From assembly GCA_035532935.1 (NCBI GenBank), contig DATKQE010000008.1, forward strand, positions 62,001 to 126,000: 64,000 nt of DNA, read 5' to 3'. A program made the position numbers and the translations under genes. Below the pieces are notes generated by a model that had not been told where the DNA came from, did no database searches, and was given only the letters and a program-made list of their open reading frames with translations. This stretch comes from DATJLY01 sp035532935. Lineage in GTDB: Bacteria; Pseudomonadota; Alphaproteobacteria; ATCC43930; CGMCC-115725. Shown one piece after another: positions 26,192 to 35,335 of the stretch; position 1 is the stretch's first letter, and each line of letters opens with the position of its first letter.

Positions 26192-26892
26192 CGCTGCGGC
26201 GCGGCGATCGCAGCCGGCTTGGCCGCGGCGACGGGGCGGCGGTCGGGCGGTACGATGATGCCGCCCGAAAGGATAAGCTTGATCGCCTCGTCCACGCTTA
26301 TCGTCAACGTGATCAGTTCGCGGCGCGGTACGAACATGAGATAGCCCGAGGTCGGATTGGGCGTAGTCGGGACATAGATCGCGACCGAATCCGCGCCGAC
26401 ATGTTCGGCGATCTCGCCCTGAGGCTGCGTCGTGACGAAGGCCACCGTCCACATGCCGGGACGCGGCCATTGCGTCAGCACCACCTCGCGGAAGGTATTG
26501 CTCTGGCTCGCCAGCACGGTCTCGAAAATCTGCTTGGCCGCGCTGTAGACGCTGCGCACCACCGGCATGCGCTGCACGATGCGCTCGCTGATGCGCAGCA
26601 GCAATCGGCCGAAATAGCCCGCCGCGAGCGCACCCACCAGGATCAGCCCGACGATGCCGATTACCAGCCCCAGCCCCGGCAAGGGAAAATAGGTCGCGGG
26701 GTTGTACTCCCGCGGCAGCAATTCGCCCACCGAGGCGTCGATGAAATGAACGAAGATCCAGGTGAGATAGACGGTGAACGTGATCGGACCGGTCACCAGG
26801 ACGCCAGTGATGAAATAGGCCCTGAGGCGCTCAATGACGCGCTGGCGTCGGCGGCGAGGCGGAAGCGAGGCGGGTTCGGTATCTGCTGGCAT
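26188..26892 (-). CDS. DUF502 family inner-membrane protein
   Basis: 234 residues from the ATG at 26892 (MPADTEP). A basic N-terminus (RRRRQRVIERLRAYF) is followed by two hydrophobic helices: ITGVLVTGPITFTVYLTWIF near 29-48 and GLGLVIGIVGLILVGALAAG near 76-95. The soluble part has MPVVRSVYSAAKQIFETV, the family hallmark, and TPNPTSGYLMFVPRREL. Found in many proteobacteria beside recG; function unknown. The tail is Ala/Pro-rich. Divergent from the polyketide synthase gene. Confidence 0.9.
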   Translation of the reverse strand: MPADTEPASLPPRRRRQRVIERLRAYFITGVLVTGPITFTVYLTWIFVHFIDASVGELLPREYNPATYFPLPGLGLVIGIVGLILVGALAAGYFGRLLLRISERIVQRMPVVRSVYSAAKQIFETVLASQSNTFREVVLTQWPRPGMWTVAFVTTQPQGEIAEHVGADSVAIYVPTTPNPTSGYLMFVPRRELITLTISVDEAIKLILSGGIIVPPDRRPVAAAKPAAIAAPQR

Positions 26893-27061
26893 GGCTGGGC
26901 GCGACGACAAAGGCGGCAATGCGCGGATCACGCGCAACACGCGAACATGTGATAGGCGAACCGGCGGCTTTCGCTTACCGTTCGTGTGCGTGGGGCAGGC
27001 AGGTCTGCCTGCGCCCCGCGCCGCGCACTTTAACCGCCCGGGAAGCCAGCCGCCAGTGAGC

Positions 27062-28111
27062 ATGCCGCCCGCCCGACTCCAAGCGCTCGCCTGTGCAGTG
27101 CCGCCGCATGCACTGGGACAGGCAGAGGTGGCGGAGCGCGCGCGCCATTTGTTCGCCGCCGTTCCCGGCGCCGAGTTCGAACGGCTGATGCCGGTTTTCG
27201 CCCATGCCGGCATCGACCGGCGCTATTCCTGCGTGCCGATCGCCTGGTACGCCGAACCGCATGGTTGGGTCGAGCGCAACGCGCTCTATCTCGACCACGC
27301 CGTCCGGCTGCTCGAGCGCGCGGCACGCGCGGCGATGGCGCGCGCCGGGATCGCGCCCGCATCGGTCGATGCCGTGGTCTGCGTCTCCACCACCGGTATC
27401 GCCACACCGAGCCTCGATGCCGTGCTGGCCGGGCGGCTCGGCCTCAAGCCCGAGGTACGGCGGCTGCCGATCTTCGGCCTTGGCTGTGCCGGCGGCGTCA
27501 TCGGCCTGGCGCGCGCGGCCGAACTGGCGCGCGCCGCGCCGGCCGCCAACGTGCTGTTCCTGGTGGTCGAGCTGTGCGCCCTCGCCTTCCGCAAGGATGA
27601 CGTTTCGAAGAGCAACATCGTCGCGACCGCGCTGTTCGGCGACGGCGCGGCGGCGGCGATCTTGTCCTGCACGGGCGCCGGCCCGGCGGTCGCCTGCGCC
27701 GGCGAGCATATCTGGCCGCATTCGCTCGACGTGATGGGCTGGGAGGTCGCGGCGGACGGGCTCAAGGCGGTGTTCTCGCGCGACATCCCGGCGCTAGTGC
27801 AGCGCGAGTTGCGCGACGTGGCGACCGCTTTCCTGGCGCGGCACCGCCTGGCGTTGACGGATATCGCCCATTTCGTCTGCCACCCCGGCGGCGCCAAGGT
27901 GATCACCGCGCTCGAAGCCGCCTACGGGCTCGCCGAAGGGACGCTGGCCGAGGCGCGGGACGTGTTGCGCGAATACGGCAACATGTCGGCGGTGACGGTG
28001 CTGTTCGTACTCGAGCGCATGCTGGCGGCCGCCCCTGCCGGGCGAATGCTGCTGACGGCGCTAGGCCCCGGCTTCAGCGCCGGGTTTCTGGTGCTCGAGC
28101 CGGATCGATGA
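27062..28111 (+). CDS. Type III polyketide synthase
   Basis: 349 residues from the ATG at 27062 (a GTG two codons earlier is possible). The catalytic triad can be placed: Cys142 in FGLGCAGGVIGL, His274 in FVCHPGGAKVI, Asn307 in REYGNMSAVTV. The final GPGFSAGFLVLE is typical of the chalcone/stilbene synthase fold. Bacterial relatives condense a fatty acyl-CoA starter with malonyl-CoA to alkylresorcinols or alkylpyrones. The next gene overlaps by ATGA and encodes a membrane methyltransferase, a pairing known from srsA-srsB type clusters, so methylated phenolic lipids are the likely product class. Chain length and ring type cannot be read from the sequence. Confidence 0.93.
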   Translation: MPPARLQALACAVPPHALGQAEVAERARHLFAAVPGAEFERLMPVFAHAGIDRRYSCVPIAWYAEPHGWVERNALYLDHAVRLLERAARAAMARAGIAPASVDAVVCVSTTGIATPSLDAVLAGRLGLKPEVRRLPIFGLGCAGGVIGLARAAELARAAPAANVLFLVVELCALAFRKDDVSKSNIVATALFGDGAAAAILSCTGAGPAVACAGEHIWPHSLDVMGWEVAADGLKAVFSRDIPALVQRELRDVATAFLARHRLALTDIAHFVCHPGGAKVITALEAAYGLAEGTLAEARDVLREYGNMSAVTVLFVLERMLAAAPAGRMLLTALGPGFSAGFLVLEPDR

Positions 28112-28605
28112 GCGCGGTCGCCGTCGCGGTCGGGCTGGTCGCGGCGCAGCGTCTTGGCGAGCTGGCGCTGTCCGCCCGCAACGTGCGGGCGCTGCGCCAC
28201 CGCGGCGCGGTCGAAGCGGGTCGGCGCCAATATCCCCTGATCGTCGTGCTGCACGTCGCGTGGCTGGCGGCGCTGGTGCTGCTGGTGCCGGCGGCGACGC
28301 GGCCCGATATCTTCATCATCGGTCTTTATGTCGCGCTACAACCCATTCGAATCTGGTCGATCATCAGCCTTGGCCCGTATTGGACGACGCGGGTGCTGAC
28401 GGTGCCGGACACGCCGCTGGTACGCCGCGGCCCCTATCGTTTGCTGCGCCATCCCATCTATGCGGTGGTCGTCGCCGAGATCGCGCTGCTGCCGCTGGCG
28501 TTCGGCGCGTGGCGCATCGCCGTTATCTTCTCGCTCGCCAATCTCGGCCTCCTCGGCTGGCGCATCGCGGTGGAGGACCGGGCCTTGACGCCGCGGCGAA
28601 CATGA
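28108..28605 (+). CDS. Isoprenylcysteine carboxyl methyltransferase family membrane protein
   Basis: 165 residues, start overlapping the polyketide synthase stop (ATGA). About four hydrophobic segments, for example PLIVVLHVAWLAALVLLV and AEIALLPLAFGAWRIAVIF. The ICMT signature is present: GPYWTTRVLTVPD then GPYRLLRHPIYAVVVAEI, the RHPxY SAM-binding stretch. Beside a type III polyketide synthase, these enzymes O-methylate the resorcinol or pyrone product. A true prenyl-protein methyltransferase role is unlikely. Confidence 0.9.
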   Translation: MSAVAVAVGLVAAQRLGELALSARNVRALRHRGAVEAGRRQYPLIVVLHVAWLAALVLLVPAATRPDIFIIGLYVALQPIRIWSIISLGPYWTTRVLTVPDTPLVRRGPYRLLRHPIYAVVVAEIALLPLAFGAWRIAVIFSLANLGLLGWRIAVEDRALTPRRT

Positions 28606-28685
28606 TTCGCGAAGCGCCGGCGCGCGTCACTTTCGCTTAACCAATTGGGCCTAATTTCGGGATCACGTTCAGAGCCGCGAGCGTC

Positions 28686-29564
28686 ATGGTTGCACCGAAT
28701 CAGCCTTATCCGGTCGTTCCGCGGGGCGTCGATCCCGCCGTCCTCCGCCCGATCCGCCAGGCGAGCCAATCGAGCAACACCGATTTCGGCCTGCTCATGG
28801 CCGAGGCGGCCCAGGAAAGCGGCTTTCGGCCCGACGCCAAGGCCACGACCGGCAGCGCCGCCGGGCTCTATCAATTCGTCGGCTCGACCTGGCTCGACAT
28901 GATGCACCGGTTCGGCGCGAAATACGGCGAAGGCACGCTCGCCCAGGCGATCACCATCGATGGCTCGGGCCGGCCCACGGTGGCCGATCCGGCGACGCGG
29001 CAGCGCATCCTGGCGCTGCGCAGCGACCCGACGCTGTCGGCGGCGCTCGCCGGCGAATACGCCAATCTCAACCGCGGCGAGGTCGAGCGCGCGCTCGGCC
29101 ACGCGCCCAACCGCGCCGACCTTTACATGGCGCATTTCCTCGGCCCCGCCGGCGCGACGACGTTCCTGAAGGCGCTCGAGACGCAGGGCACCACCCCGGC
29201 CGCCGAACTGCTGCCCGAAGCGGCGGCGAGCAATCGCAGTGTCTTCTACGACGGCGACACCGGGCGCGCCCGCAGCGTCGCCGAGATCTACCGCGCGCTC
29301 GGCGGCCGCATCGAGCAGGAAGCCGAGGAATTTTCCACCGCCCCCGACGCCATGGCGTCCGCCGCCGCTGCCACATCGCCCAGCGACGCGACCGCCACGT
29401 CCGCCGTTGCGGCCGCGACGAGCGGCACCAGGCGCCTCGATTTCGCCGGCTTGACTCTGAGCCCGCCGGTGGCGGCGATGCTCGACACGCTGACGCTGGC
29501 CGCGCTCAAGCTCGTCTCCGGCCCGCACCCCGGCCACCAGCACCGCACCGACACGCCGAGTTGA
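28686..29564 (+). CDS. Lytic transglycosylase-like protein
   Basis: 292 residues from the ATG at 28686. The SLT-like core is LLMAEAAQESGFRPDA near residue 38, with the catalytic Glu in the ES pair, then TGSAAGLYQFVGSTWLDM near 60. In place of the usual Gly-rich ending it continues GEYANLNRGEVERALG and ADLYMAHFLGPAGATTFLKAL, as in a subgroup of alphaproteobacterial transglycosylase-domain proteins. No clear signal peptide, so the export route is unclear. The C-terminal 90 residues are Ala/Thr-rich and low-complexity. Likely cleaves peptidoglycan. Confidence 0.82.
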   Translation: MVAPNQPYPVVPRGVDPAVLRPIRQASQSSNTDFGLLMAEAAQESGFRPDAKATTGSAAGLYQFVGSTWLDMMHRFGAKYGEGTLAQAITIDGSGRPTVADPATRQRILALRSDPTLSAALAGEYANLNRGEVERALGHAPNRADLYMAHFLGPAGATTFLKALETQGTTPAAELLPEAAASNRSVFYDGDTGRARSVAEIYRALGGRIEQEAEEFSTAPDAMASAAAATSPSDATATSAVAAATSGTRRLDFAGLTLSPPVAAMLDTLTLAALKLVSGPHPGHQHRTDTPS

Positions 29565-29616
29565 TCGGGTCCGATTGACCGTCACGGGCCCGCGCCCTAA
29601 TGTCGCGCGCGCTCCC

Positions 29617-29692
29617 GAGCCCGTAGCTCAGCCGGTAGAGCACTTGACTTTTAATCAAGGGGTCGCGGGTTCGAGCCCCGCCGGGCTCACCA
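29617..29692 (+). tRNA. tRNA-Lys (UUU)
   Basis: A 76-nt cloverleaf: acceptor GAGCCCG (29617-29623) pairs with CGGGCTC (29682-29688), discriminator A, and encoded CCA at 29690-29692. The anticodon stem CTTGA/TCAAG encloses CTTTTAA, giving anticodon TTT at 29650-29652. The T arm has GGTTCGAGCCC. A T-rich stretch (TTTCTTTTTG) follows about 17 bp downstream and may end transcription. No duplicated 3' end was noticed, so it does not look like a used integration site. Confidence 0.97.
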
Positions 29693-29766
29693 AATCCGCC
29701 GACGTGTCACGTTTCTTTTTGATCGCCTGAAGCGCGGCTCTCTGAGCGTGGCCGCGCGGCAGCGCG

Positions 29767-30666
29767 TTACTCGTTCGGCGTGAACAGCTTGGCGGCGGCC
29801 TGCTCCTTGAGCGTGAACGGCTTCCCGCCGAAGAGTTTCTCGACGTAATCGTCGATCTTGTCTTGGCGCAGCATCGAGACGACCCGGTCGTGCACCTCGT
29901 CGAGCGGCGGCAGCATCGCGGGTGCGATGCCGCGCACATCGATGATGTGCCATCCGCCGTCCGCCATCACCGGCTCGGTGACGCCTTCGCCCTTCAGTGC
30001 CGCCACCGCAGCCAGAATCTTCGGCTGCATCTGATTGGCCGTTAGCCAGCCGAGATCGCCGCCCCGTGCCGCGCCGATCTTGTAGGTTGAATTGGCGCGT
30101 GCGAGCGCCGCGAAATCCGCGTCTTTCGCCTTCGCCTCTTGCACGAGCTCGCGCGCCTTCTTTTCGGCGGCGGCGGCCACCTCCTTCGGCGCGTCGGCCG
30201 GTACCGCGATGAAGATCTGCGCGAGGTGGTATGCGGCCGGGACGCCGTATCTGGCCTTTTTCCGATGATATTCCTCGTTTACTTCCGCCGCGCTCGGGAA
30301 CGTAGCCGAAGGATACGCCACCGAGTTGAGGTAATCGTGGATGATGATGTCGTCGCGGGCGCGCCTGATCTGGTCCGCCACCTCCGGCTTCTTGTCCCAG
30401 CCTTGCTTCAGCGCGGCGTCGAGAACCATTTTGCGGCCGTAGGCGCTGCGCACGAGCTTGGTCATCAGGTGCGGATCGCTCAAGACGTCCGCGCGAGACG
30501 CCGACGAGAGCGGTGGCATCAGGTCCTTGATTTCCGATGCCGTCACGGGCTGCGAGCCAAGCGTGGCGACCACGGCGTCATCGGCAAGCGCGCCGGCGGC
30601 AATGCCGAGGCAGGCCACGGCCAGCGCTCCGCCCAATATCTTCTGGTACGAACGTCGCATCATCAT
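29767..30666 (-). CDS. Periplasmic peptidyl-prolyl isomerase, parvulin (PpiC/SurA type)
   Basis: 299 residues from the first of three consecutive ATGs (30666, 30663, 30660) behind CGGAGCA; the second or third has better spacing. A signal peptide RRSYQKILGGALAVACLGIAAG with ALA-DD processing follows at once. A SurA_N-like region (LGSQPVTASEIKDLMPPL, MVLDAALKQGWDKKPEV) precedes the parvulin domain beginning YHLAQIFIAVPAD near residue 140 and ending GGWHIIDVRGI. It assists folding of exported proteins. A palindrome, TTAAAGG-G-CCTTTAA, lies at 30764-30778 upstream. Confidence 0.9.
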   Translation of the reverse strand: MMMRRSYQKILGGALAVACLGIAAGALADDAVVATLGSQPVTASEIKDLMPPLSSASRADVLSDPHLMTKLVRSAYGRKMVLDAALKQGWDKKPEVADQIRRARDDIIIHDYLNSVAYPSATFPSAAEVNEEYHRKKARYGVPAAYHLAQIFIAVPADAPKEVAAAAEKKARELVQEAKAKDADFAALARANSTYKIGAARGGDLGWLTANQMQPKILAAVAALKGEGVTEPVMADGGWHIIDVRGIAPAMLPPLDEVHDRVVSMLRQDKIDDYVEKLFGGKPFTLKEQAAAKLFTPNE

Positions 30667-30763
30667 TGCTCCGGTATGGGTCTTGTCGTCGCGCGCATCG
30701 CCGGTGGCGAGTTTAGACATTGAAACCGTTCGCCACGGGCGCGGAATGGTTGTCATATTTTGG

Positions 30764-30778
30764 TTAAAGGGCCTTTAA
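30764..30778. promoter_or_regulatory. Palindrome upstream of parvulin gene
   Basis: TTAAAGG-G-CCTTTAA has 7-bp perfect arms, about 100 bp upstream of the parvulin start. It shares TTAAA..TTTAA outer halves with the palindromes in the 41-42 kb insertion but not the CTTAAA..TTTAAG consensus. An operator is possible; chance in an AT-rich spot is the alternative. Confidence 0.3.
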
Positions 30779-30890
30779 TTCTCGGACAGTGCAGCGAACC
30801 GGCGCACGTCACGGTATTGCAGGATAGTGCGAGGATGAAAGCCGAAACAGGCGCCGGCATGCCGCCGCGCCGCCCGCCGACCACCGTGCA

Positions 30891-33164
30891 TCACCCGTCG
30901 AGAACGTCGCGAAACGTCCGCCCCAGTTCCTCCTTGCGGTAGGGTTTGGTGAGCAGGCGCATTTTGGCGCTCTCGTCATTGGTGACGAAATTTCCGCCGG
31001 GAAAACCCGAAGTCAGAACGGCCTTCATCGCGGGCCAGCGCGCAAGCGCGGTCCGTGCCAGTTCGTAGCCGTTCATGCCCCCCGACATCACGATATCCGT
31101 GAACAGGAGATCGATCGGTTGCGTCTCCAGCACCATCAAAGCGGCCTGCGCGTCCTCGGCCTCGAACGTACGGTAGCCGAGATCGTGGAGCTGACGCAGG
31201 ACGACGCGGCGCAGATCGGCGTTATCCTCGACCACCAGCACCCTCTCGTTCCTGCCGCGCGCCAGGGACGGCGCCGGCGCGGCGGCCGCTTCCTGCGCAC
31301 CGGTCGCGGCGCGCGGAAGATAAAGGCGGAACGTGGTGCCGACTCCCATCTCGCTATAGACGTTGATATGCCCGCCGGACTGCTTCATGAAGCCGAACAC
31401 CATGCTGAGGCCGAGGCCGGTCCCCTTGCCCGGTTCCTTCGTCGTGAAGAACGGCTCGAAGATATGGCTCACCGTGTCGGCGGGCATTCCCGAGCCGGTG
31501 TCGCTGACCTCGATCATGGCATAGTCGCCGGGCCGCACCTCGGCGTGCAGCCCCGCATAATCCTCGTCGAGCGTGCGGTTGCCCGTCGTGATGGTCAGAC
31601 GGCCGCCCTTCGGCATGGCATCGCGCGCGTTCGTGGCGAGATTGGTGAGACTCGCCTCGAGTTGGGCCGGGTCGGCCTCGACCGGCCAGATATTCTCGCC
31701 CAATGCCAGCGCGACCGTGACCTGCTCGCCGAGCGTGCGCGCGAGAAGCTTGCTGATCCCGCTGACATGTTCGTTGACGTCGATGCGGCGGGGCTGAAGC
31801 GCCTGTCGGCGGGCGAAGGCGAGCAGCCGTCGGGTCAGGTCCGCGCCCCGCAGGGCGGCGTCGAGCGCGTCGTCCGTGAGCTCCTGGGCCTCCGCATTCT
31901 CCTTCACGTGATCGCGCAACAAGTCGACATTGCCGATGATGACGCCGAGCAGGTTGTTGAAATCATGCGCCATGCCGCCGGTGAGATTGCCGATCGCCTC
32001 CATCTTTTGCGCCTGGACGAGCTGTGCCTCGGCCTGATGTCGTTCGGCGATCTCGGTTTTCAGCGCGTCGTTCGACCGCGTGAGTTCCCGGGTGCGCTCG
32101 CTGACCCGGTCGGCAAGGCTGCGTGCGTGCCCCTCGAGCGCGGCATTGGCCACGGCGAGCTTGCGATGAAGCCCATTGGTCTCGAGCAGCAGGAGCACGA
32201 GCACGAAGCTCGCTGCCAGCAGGCCATAGGTGCGGCCGGCGTACCATCCGAGATCGAAACGGGACGAGTCCAGGGTGGCGCTCAACGCCACGTCGAAAAG
32301 CCAGGCGCACACCACGACCATCATCCACTGGTCGAGCACGACCGGCTGTCGCCGTCGCCACAACAGCGCGAGCGCGGCAAGGCTCATGACAAGAATGGTC
32401 GGGGTGATCCCCTTCGTGACGAGCAACGAGAAGTCGCTGCCTTGAACGATGACCGGCAGGGCGTCCTGCCCGATCGTGGCGACAAGCGTGAGGATGATGC
32501 CGATCGCCGCGACGCCGCCGACGGCGCCCGCAATCGCCACACCGGGCCGCCGCACCAGCACCGCGTCCGCATCTCCGAGATGGCCGAGCAAGGCATAGGC
32601 CAGGACGAACGCCGCGAAACCGCCGTGCCAGAAGACATAGAGCCATGCCGTGGTCTGCGGGCCCGCCGCCAGCAGACCGGTCGCCGCGAAGGCGCCGGGG
32701 AAACTGAGCGCGTGCGGGACGATCATGAACGCATCGAACAGGTATCCCGACGCCAGAACGAGGAGTGCGCGCGAGCGCAACTCGACGAACAAACCGAAGA
32801 TCAGAACCGAGGTGATCAGATCGTTGAGCAGCAGCGCCGACTCGTAGGTCGGTATGAACGCCGGAATCGCCGGCAGCTTGACGCGCACGAACGGTACGGC
32901 AGCGGCGAAGCCGAGGATCGACAGCGCGACGACAACCTTTGCCATGCCCCGCTCGCGCCGACCGGCAGGCATGGTCGAAAGCAAGTGATGCCGCGCTTCG
33001 CCCGTGTCGGTTGGGGTACTCGCGGGAATGGCAACGACGACGCCCGCCTGCGACCGTTCCGTCACGGGCCACGCCGGTTCGCGCGCATCGTTGCCGGGCG
33101 CTTCGTCGCCGCGGGACGACGATGGGATATCTCTTGCCTCGAATGCGCGATTCGTACGAGCCAT
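30891..33164 (-). CDS. Hybrid sensor histidine kinase with MASE4-like membrane sensor and receiver domain
   Basis: 757 residues from 33164; internal starts at 32972 or 32945 are possible since the first 73 residues are polar and poorly conserved-looking. About seven to eight hydrophobic helices (residues 75-325) form a MASE4-like sensor. A coiled coil (RVSERTRELTRSNDALKTEI) leads to the H box GGMAHDFNNLLGVIIGNVDLL with phospho-acceptor His near 403. ATPase boxes: LTNLATNARDAMPKGG, SDTGSGMP, FFTTKEPGKGTGLGLSMV. The C-terminal receiver has VLVVEDNADLRR and LLFTDIVMSGGMNG with the phospho-Asp, and the TKPYRKEEL Lys. No partner regulator gene is adjacent; its output may go to an unlinked protein. 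Confidence 0.9.
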   Translation of the reverse strand: MARTNRAFEARDIPSSSRGDEAPGNDAREPAWPVTERSQAGVVVAIPASTPTDTGEARHHLLSTMPAGRRERGMAKVVVALSILGFAAAVPFVRVKLPAIPAFIPTYESALLLNDLITSVLIFGLFVELRSRALLVLASGYLFDAFMIVPHALSFPGAFAATGLLAAGPQTTAWLYVFWHGGFAAFVLAYALLGHLGDADAVLVRRPGVAIAGAVGGVAAIGIILTLVATIGQDALPVIVQGSDFSLLVTKGITPTILVMSLAALALLWRRRQPVVLDQWMMVVVCAWLFDVALSATLDSSRFDLGWYAGRTYGLLAASFVLVLLLLETNGLHRKLAVANAALEGHARSLADRVSERTRELTRSNDALKTEIAERHQAEAQLVQAQKMEAIGNLTGGMAHDFNNLLGVIIGNVDLLRDHVKENAEAQELTDDALDAALRGADLTRRLLAFARRQALQPRRIDVNEHVSGISKLLARTLGEQVTVALALGENIWPVEADPAQLEASLTNLATNARDAMPKGGRLTITTGNRTLDEDYAGLHAEVRPGDYAMIEVSDTGSGMPADTVSHIFEPFFTTKEPGKGTGLGLSMVFGFMKQSGGHINVYSEMGVGTTFRLYLPRAATGAQEAAAAPAPSLARGRNERVLVVEDNADLRRVVLRQLHDLGYRTFEAEDAQAALMVLETQPIDLLFTDIVMSGGMNGYELARTALARWPAMKAVLTSGFPGGNFVTNDESAKMRLLTKPYRKEELGRTFRDVLDG

Positions 33165-33399
33165 GGCACGCCGCTCGCCTCTGTTCTCCGCCCGGCAAAC
33201 TCAAGACCACGCGGCTTGGTCGCCATTGCGATTGAGCCGACATACGTCGGTATTCCAGCCTGTCTTCAATAGTGTACCAAATTAGCGTTACCGACAAGTC
33301 AAGAAGCCCACTCGCGACGGTCGGCGTAGCAACTCGCGCATGTTTTCCACGGTCAATAATCCCTTAACGAAAACGCACAGCCGCGAAGCACGTGCCGAT

Positions 33400-34399
33400 T
33401 CAGTCGCCGAGCGTCTCGGGCGCGAACAGTTCCTCGACAGCGTATCGCCTGTTCGAAAGCCCCTGCTCGTGGTGGTAGCGCGCAAAGGTGTCGATGACCT
33501 TGCGGTTGGCGGCGACCCCATAGGGCCACCAATCATCGGCCATCAGCGCCTCGATCCGCTGCTGATGTGGCGTCATCCACGGCATCATGAACGTGGTATG
33601 CGATATGGCCATGCCTTCCTTATACCGCTCGAGCGCGACGTGCTTGGCCTCCTTGAATGCCGTGTACAGTGCCTGCGCCACCCAGGGATTCTGCCGATAG
33701 ACGTCGCGGCGTATGACCAGCGTGTGCATGATCGGGAAAATGCCGGTCTTGCGGTAATAGGCGCGCTCGACCGCCTCGCAATCGTCGAACAGGCGCTTCA
33801 CCTTGTTCTCGCCCATGAGCATCGACGGCGGGGTCACCGGCGCCATGATGGCATCGATCTCGCCGGCCTCGAGCATCGCATCGAGGGTACGCGCTGTGCC
33901 GATGTGCTCGAGCTTGACGCGATCGGGCGGACGCGACGGCACCCATTCCTGCGGACCGAACGGGCGGCTGACGCCGCCGATCGCATAGGAATAGGCATCA
34001 TGGCGCACGCCGTATTCGTCTTCGAGCGCGCCCTTGGCCCACAGGCCCGCGTCATGTCCGTAGAAGAAGAATTCGCCGACCTTCCGGCCGATCAGGTCCT
34101 TGGGTTCGCGGACCGAGCCGTCGGCACGGACATAGATCGCGGCGTGGCGAAAGACGCGGATCGGGAATACGGGAATGGCGATGAAGGGCGGATCGCCGCT
34201 GTCGAGCGTGCTGAGATAAAGCGTCATCGCCATCTCGGAGATTTCGAACTCCCGCCTTCCCAGCATGCGCTGGAACGTGAACGCGGGAAAAAAGCTCGAC
34301 ATGCTTGATGTCGATCCCCTCCGCCCGGACACGGCCCTGGGCCAGCGCACGCGTGTGTTCGTAATCCTGCGCCGCGAAAGTCAATTGCAGATTGGCCAT
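33400..34399 (-). pseudogene. Dihydroxyphthalate-decarboxylase-like (Pht5 family) gene, frameshifted
   Basis: The N-terminus (from the ATG at 34399: MANLQLTFAAQDYEHTRAL, then GIDIKHVEL) and the rest (FPAFTFQRMLGRREFEISEM onward to 33402) lie in different frames. The switch point is a run of six A at 34288-34293 (T6 on the coding strand). With five instead of six the reading becomes ...HVELFPAFTFQRML, which rejoins perfectly to give a protein of about 332 residues. The family includes 4,5-dihydroxyphthalate decarboxylase and related solute-binding-like folds: PPFIAIPVFPIRVFRHAAIYV, REPKDLIGRKVG, ALYTAFKEAKH. Either a real inactivation, an indel error in a homopolymer, or slippage at T6. The rest of the frame is intact, arguing for a recent event or an error. 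Confidence 0.8.
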
Positions 34400-34536
34400 G
34401 ATTCCGTCTCCGCCATCGGTTCCATCATTGCCGCCACCGGACCGCGCATGTCAATCGAGGTGCCGCCCAGCGGGCGATGGCGGAGCGCGCGCGGCCGCTC
34501 TACACTCGGCGCGGTCGCACAGGCGAGAGGCGCGTG

Positions 34537-35328
34537 ATGATCGTCAAGCAGATCTGGACGGCAAATGCCGGTCGTAACTTCAATTACCTGATCGCCTGCG
34601 GGCAGACTGGCGAAGCGCTGGCCGTCGATCCGCTGGATCACGAGAAATGCCTCGCCGCCGCGCGGGCCGCCGGCTGGACCATCACGCAAATCCTCAACAC
34701 CCACGAGCACCGCGATCACACCGGCGGCAACGGGCCGATGATCGCGGCAACCGGCGCCAAACTGCTGGCGCATGCCAAAGCCAAGGACAAGATCGCCGGC
34801 ATCGATCGCGGCCTCTCCGCCGGCGATGTCGTCCGGATCGGCAAGACGGTCGAGCTCGAATGCCTGGATACGCCCGGCCATACCATGTCCCATATCTGTC
34901 TCAGGGCGCATGGCGACGAGCCGGCGCTGTTCTGCGGCGACACGCTGTTCAACGCGGGCGCCGGCAATTGCCATAACGGCGGCCATCCGAGCGAGCTCTA
35001 CAACACCTTCGCCGGCCAGCTCGACAAGCTGCCCGACGAGACGCGGGTCTATCCGGGCCACGACTACGTCGCCCGCAATCTTGCCTTCACCCTCGACCGC
35101 GAGCCGGACAACGCTACCGCCCGCACGATGCTGCCGGCGATGGAGCAACAGGACCCGGCGAAGGCGCTGATCACGACGCTGAAGCTAGAGCGGGAGATCA
35201 ACACGTTCTTCCGCCTCGCCAGTCCGTCGGTGATCCGGCGCCTGCGCGAGGCGTTTGCCGACCTGCCTGATCAGCCTGATCGGAAGACCGTGTTCCTGAA
35301 GCTTCGCGAGCTCAGGAACAAGTGGTAG
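34537..35328 (+). CDS. gloB: Hydroxyacylglutathione hydrolase (glyoxalase II)
   Basis: 263 residues, normal length, from the ATG at 34537 (GTG at 34534 is an alternative). The metallo-beta-lactamase metal motif is THEHRDHTGGNG near residue 58, followed by TPGHTMSHICL near 111, FCGDTLFNAGAGN near 133 and VYPGHDYVARNLAF near 171. The C-terminal segment (EREINTFFRLASPSVIRRLRE) matches the glyoxalase II substrate domain. It hydrolyses S-lactoylglutathione. Convergent with the FAD oxidoreductase gene, with a 7-bp gap. Confidence 0.92.
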   Translation: MIVKQIWTANAGRNFNYLIACGQTGEALAVDPLDHEKCLAAARAAGWTITQILNTHEHRDHTGGNGPMIAATGAKLLAHAKAKDKIAGIDRGLSAGDVVRIGKTVELECLDTPGHTMSHICLRAHGDEPALFCGDTLFNAGAGNCHNGGHPSELYNTFAGQLDKLPDETRVYPGHDYVARNLAFTLDREPDNATARTMLPAMEQQDPAKALITTLKLEREINTFFRLASPSVIRRLREAFADLPDQPDRKTVFLKLRELRNKW

Positions 35329-35335
35329 CGCCCCG

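Noticed and set aside
29617..29692. tRNA-Lys as an integration site
   Set aside because: No integrase gene and no repeated 3' tRNA end was found nearby.
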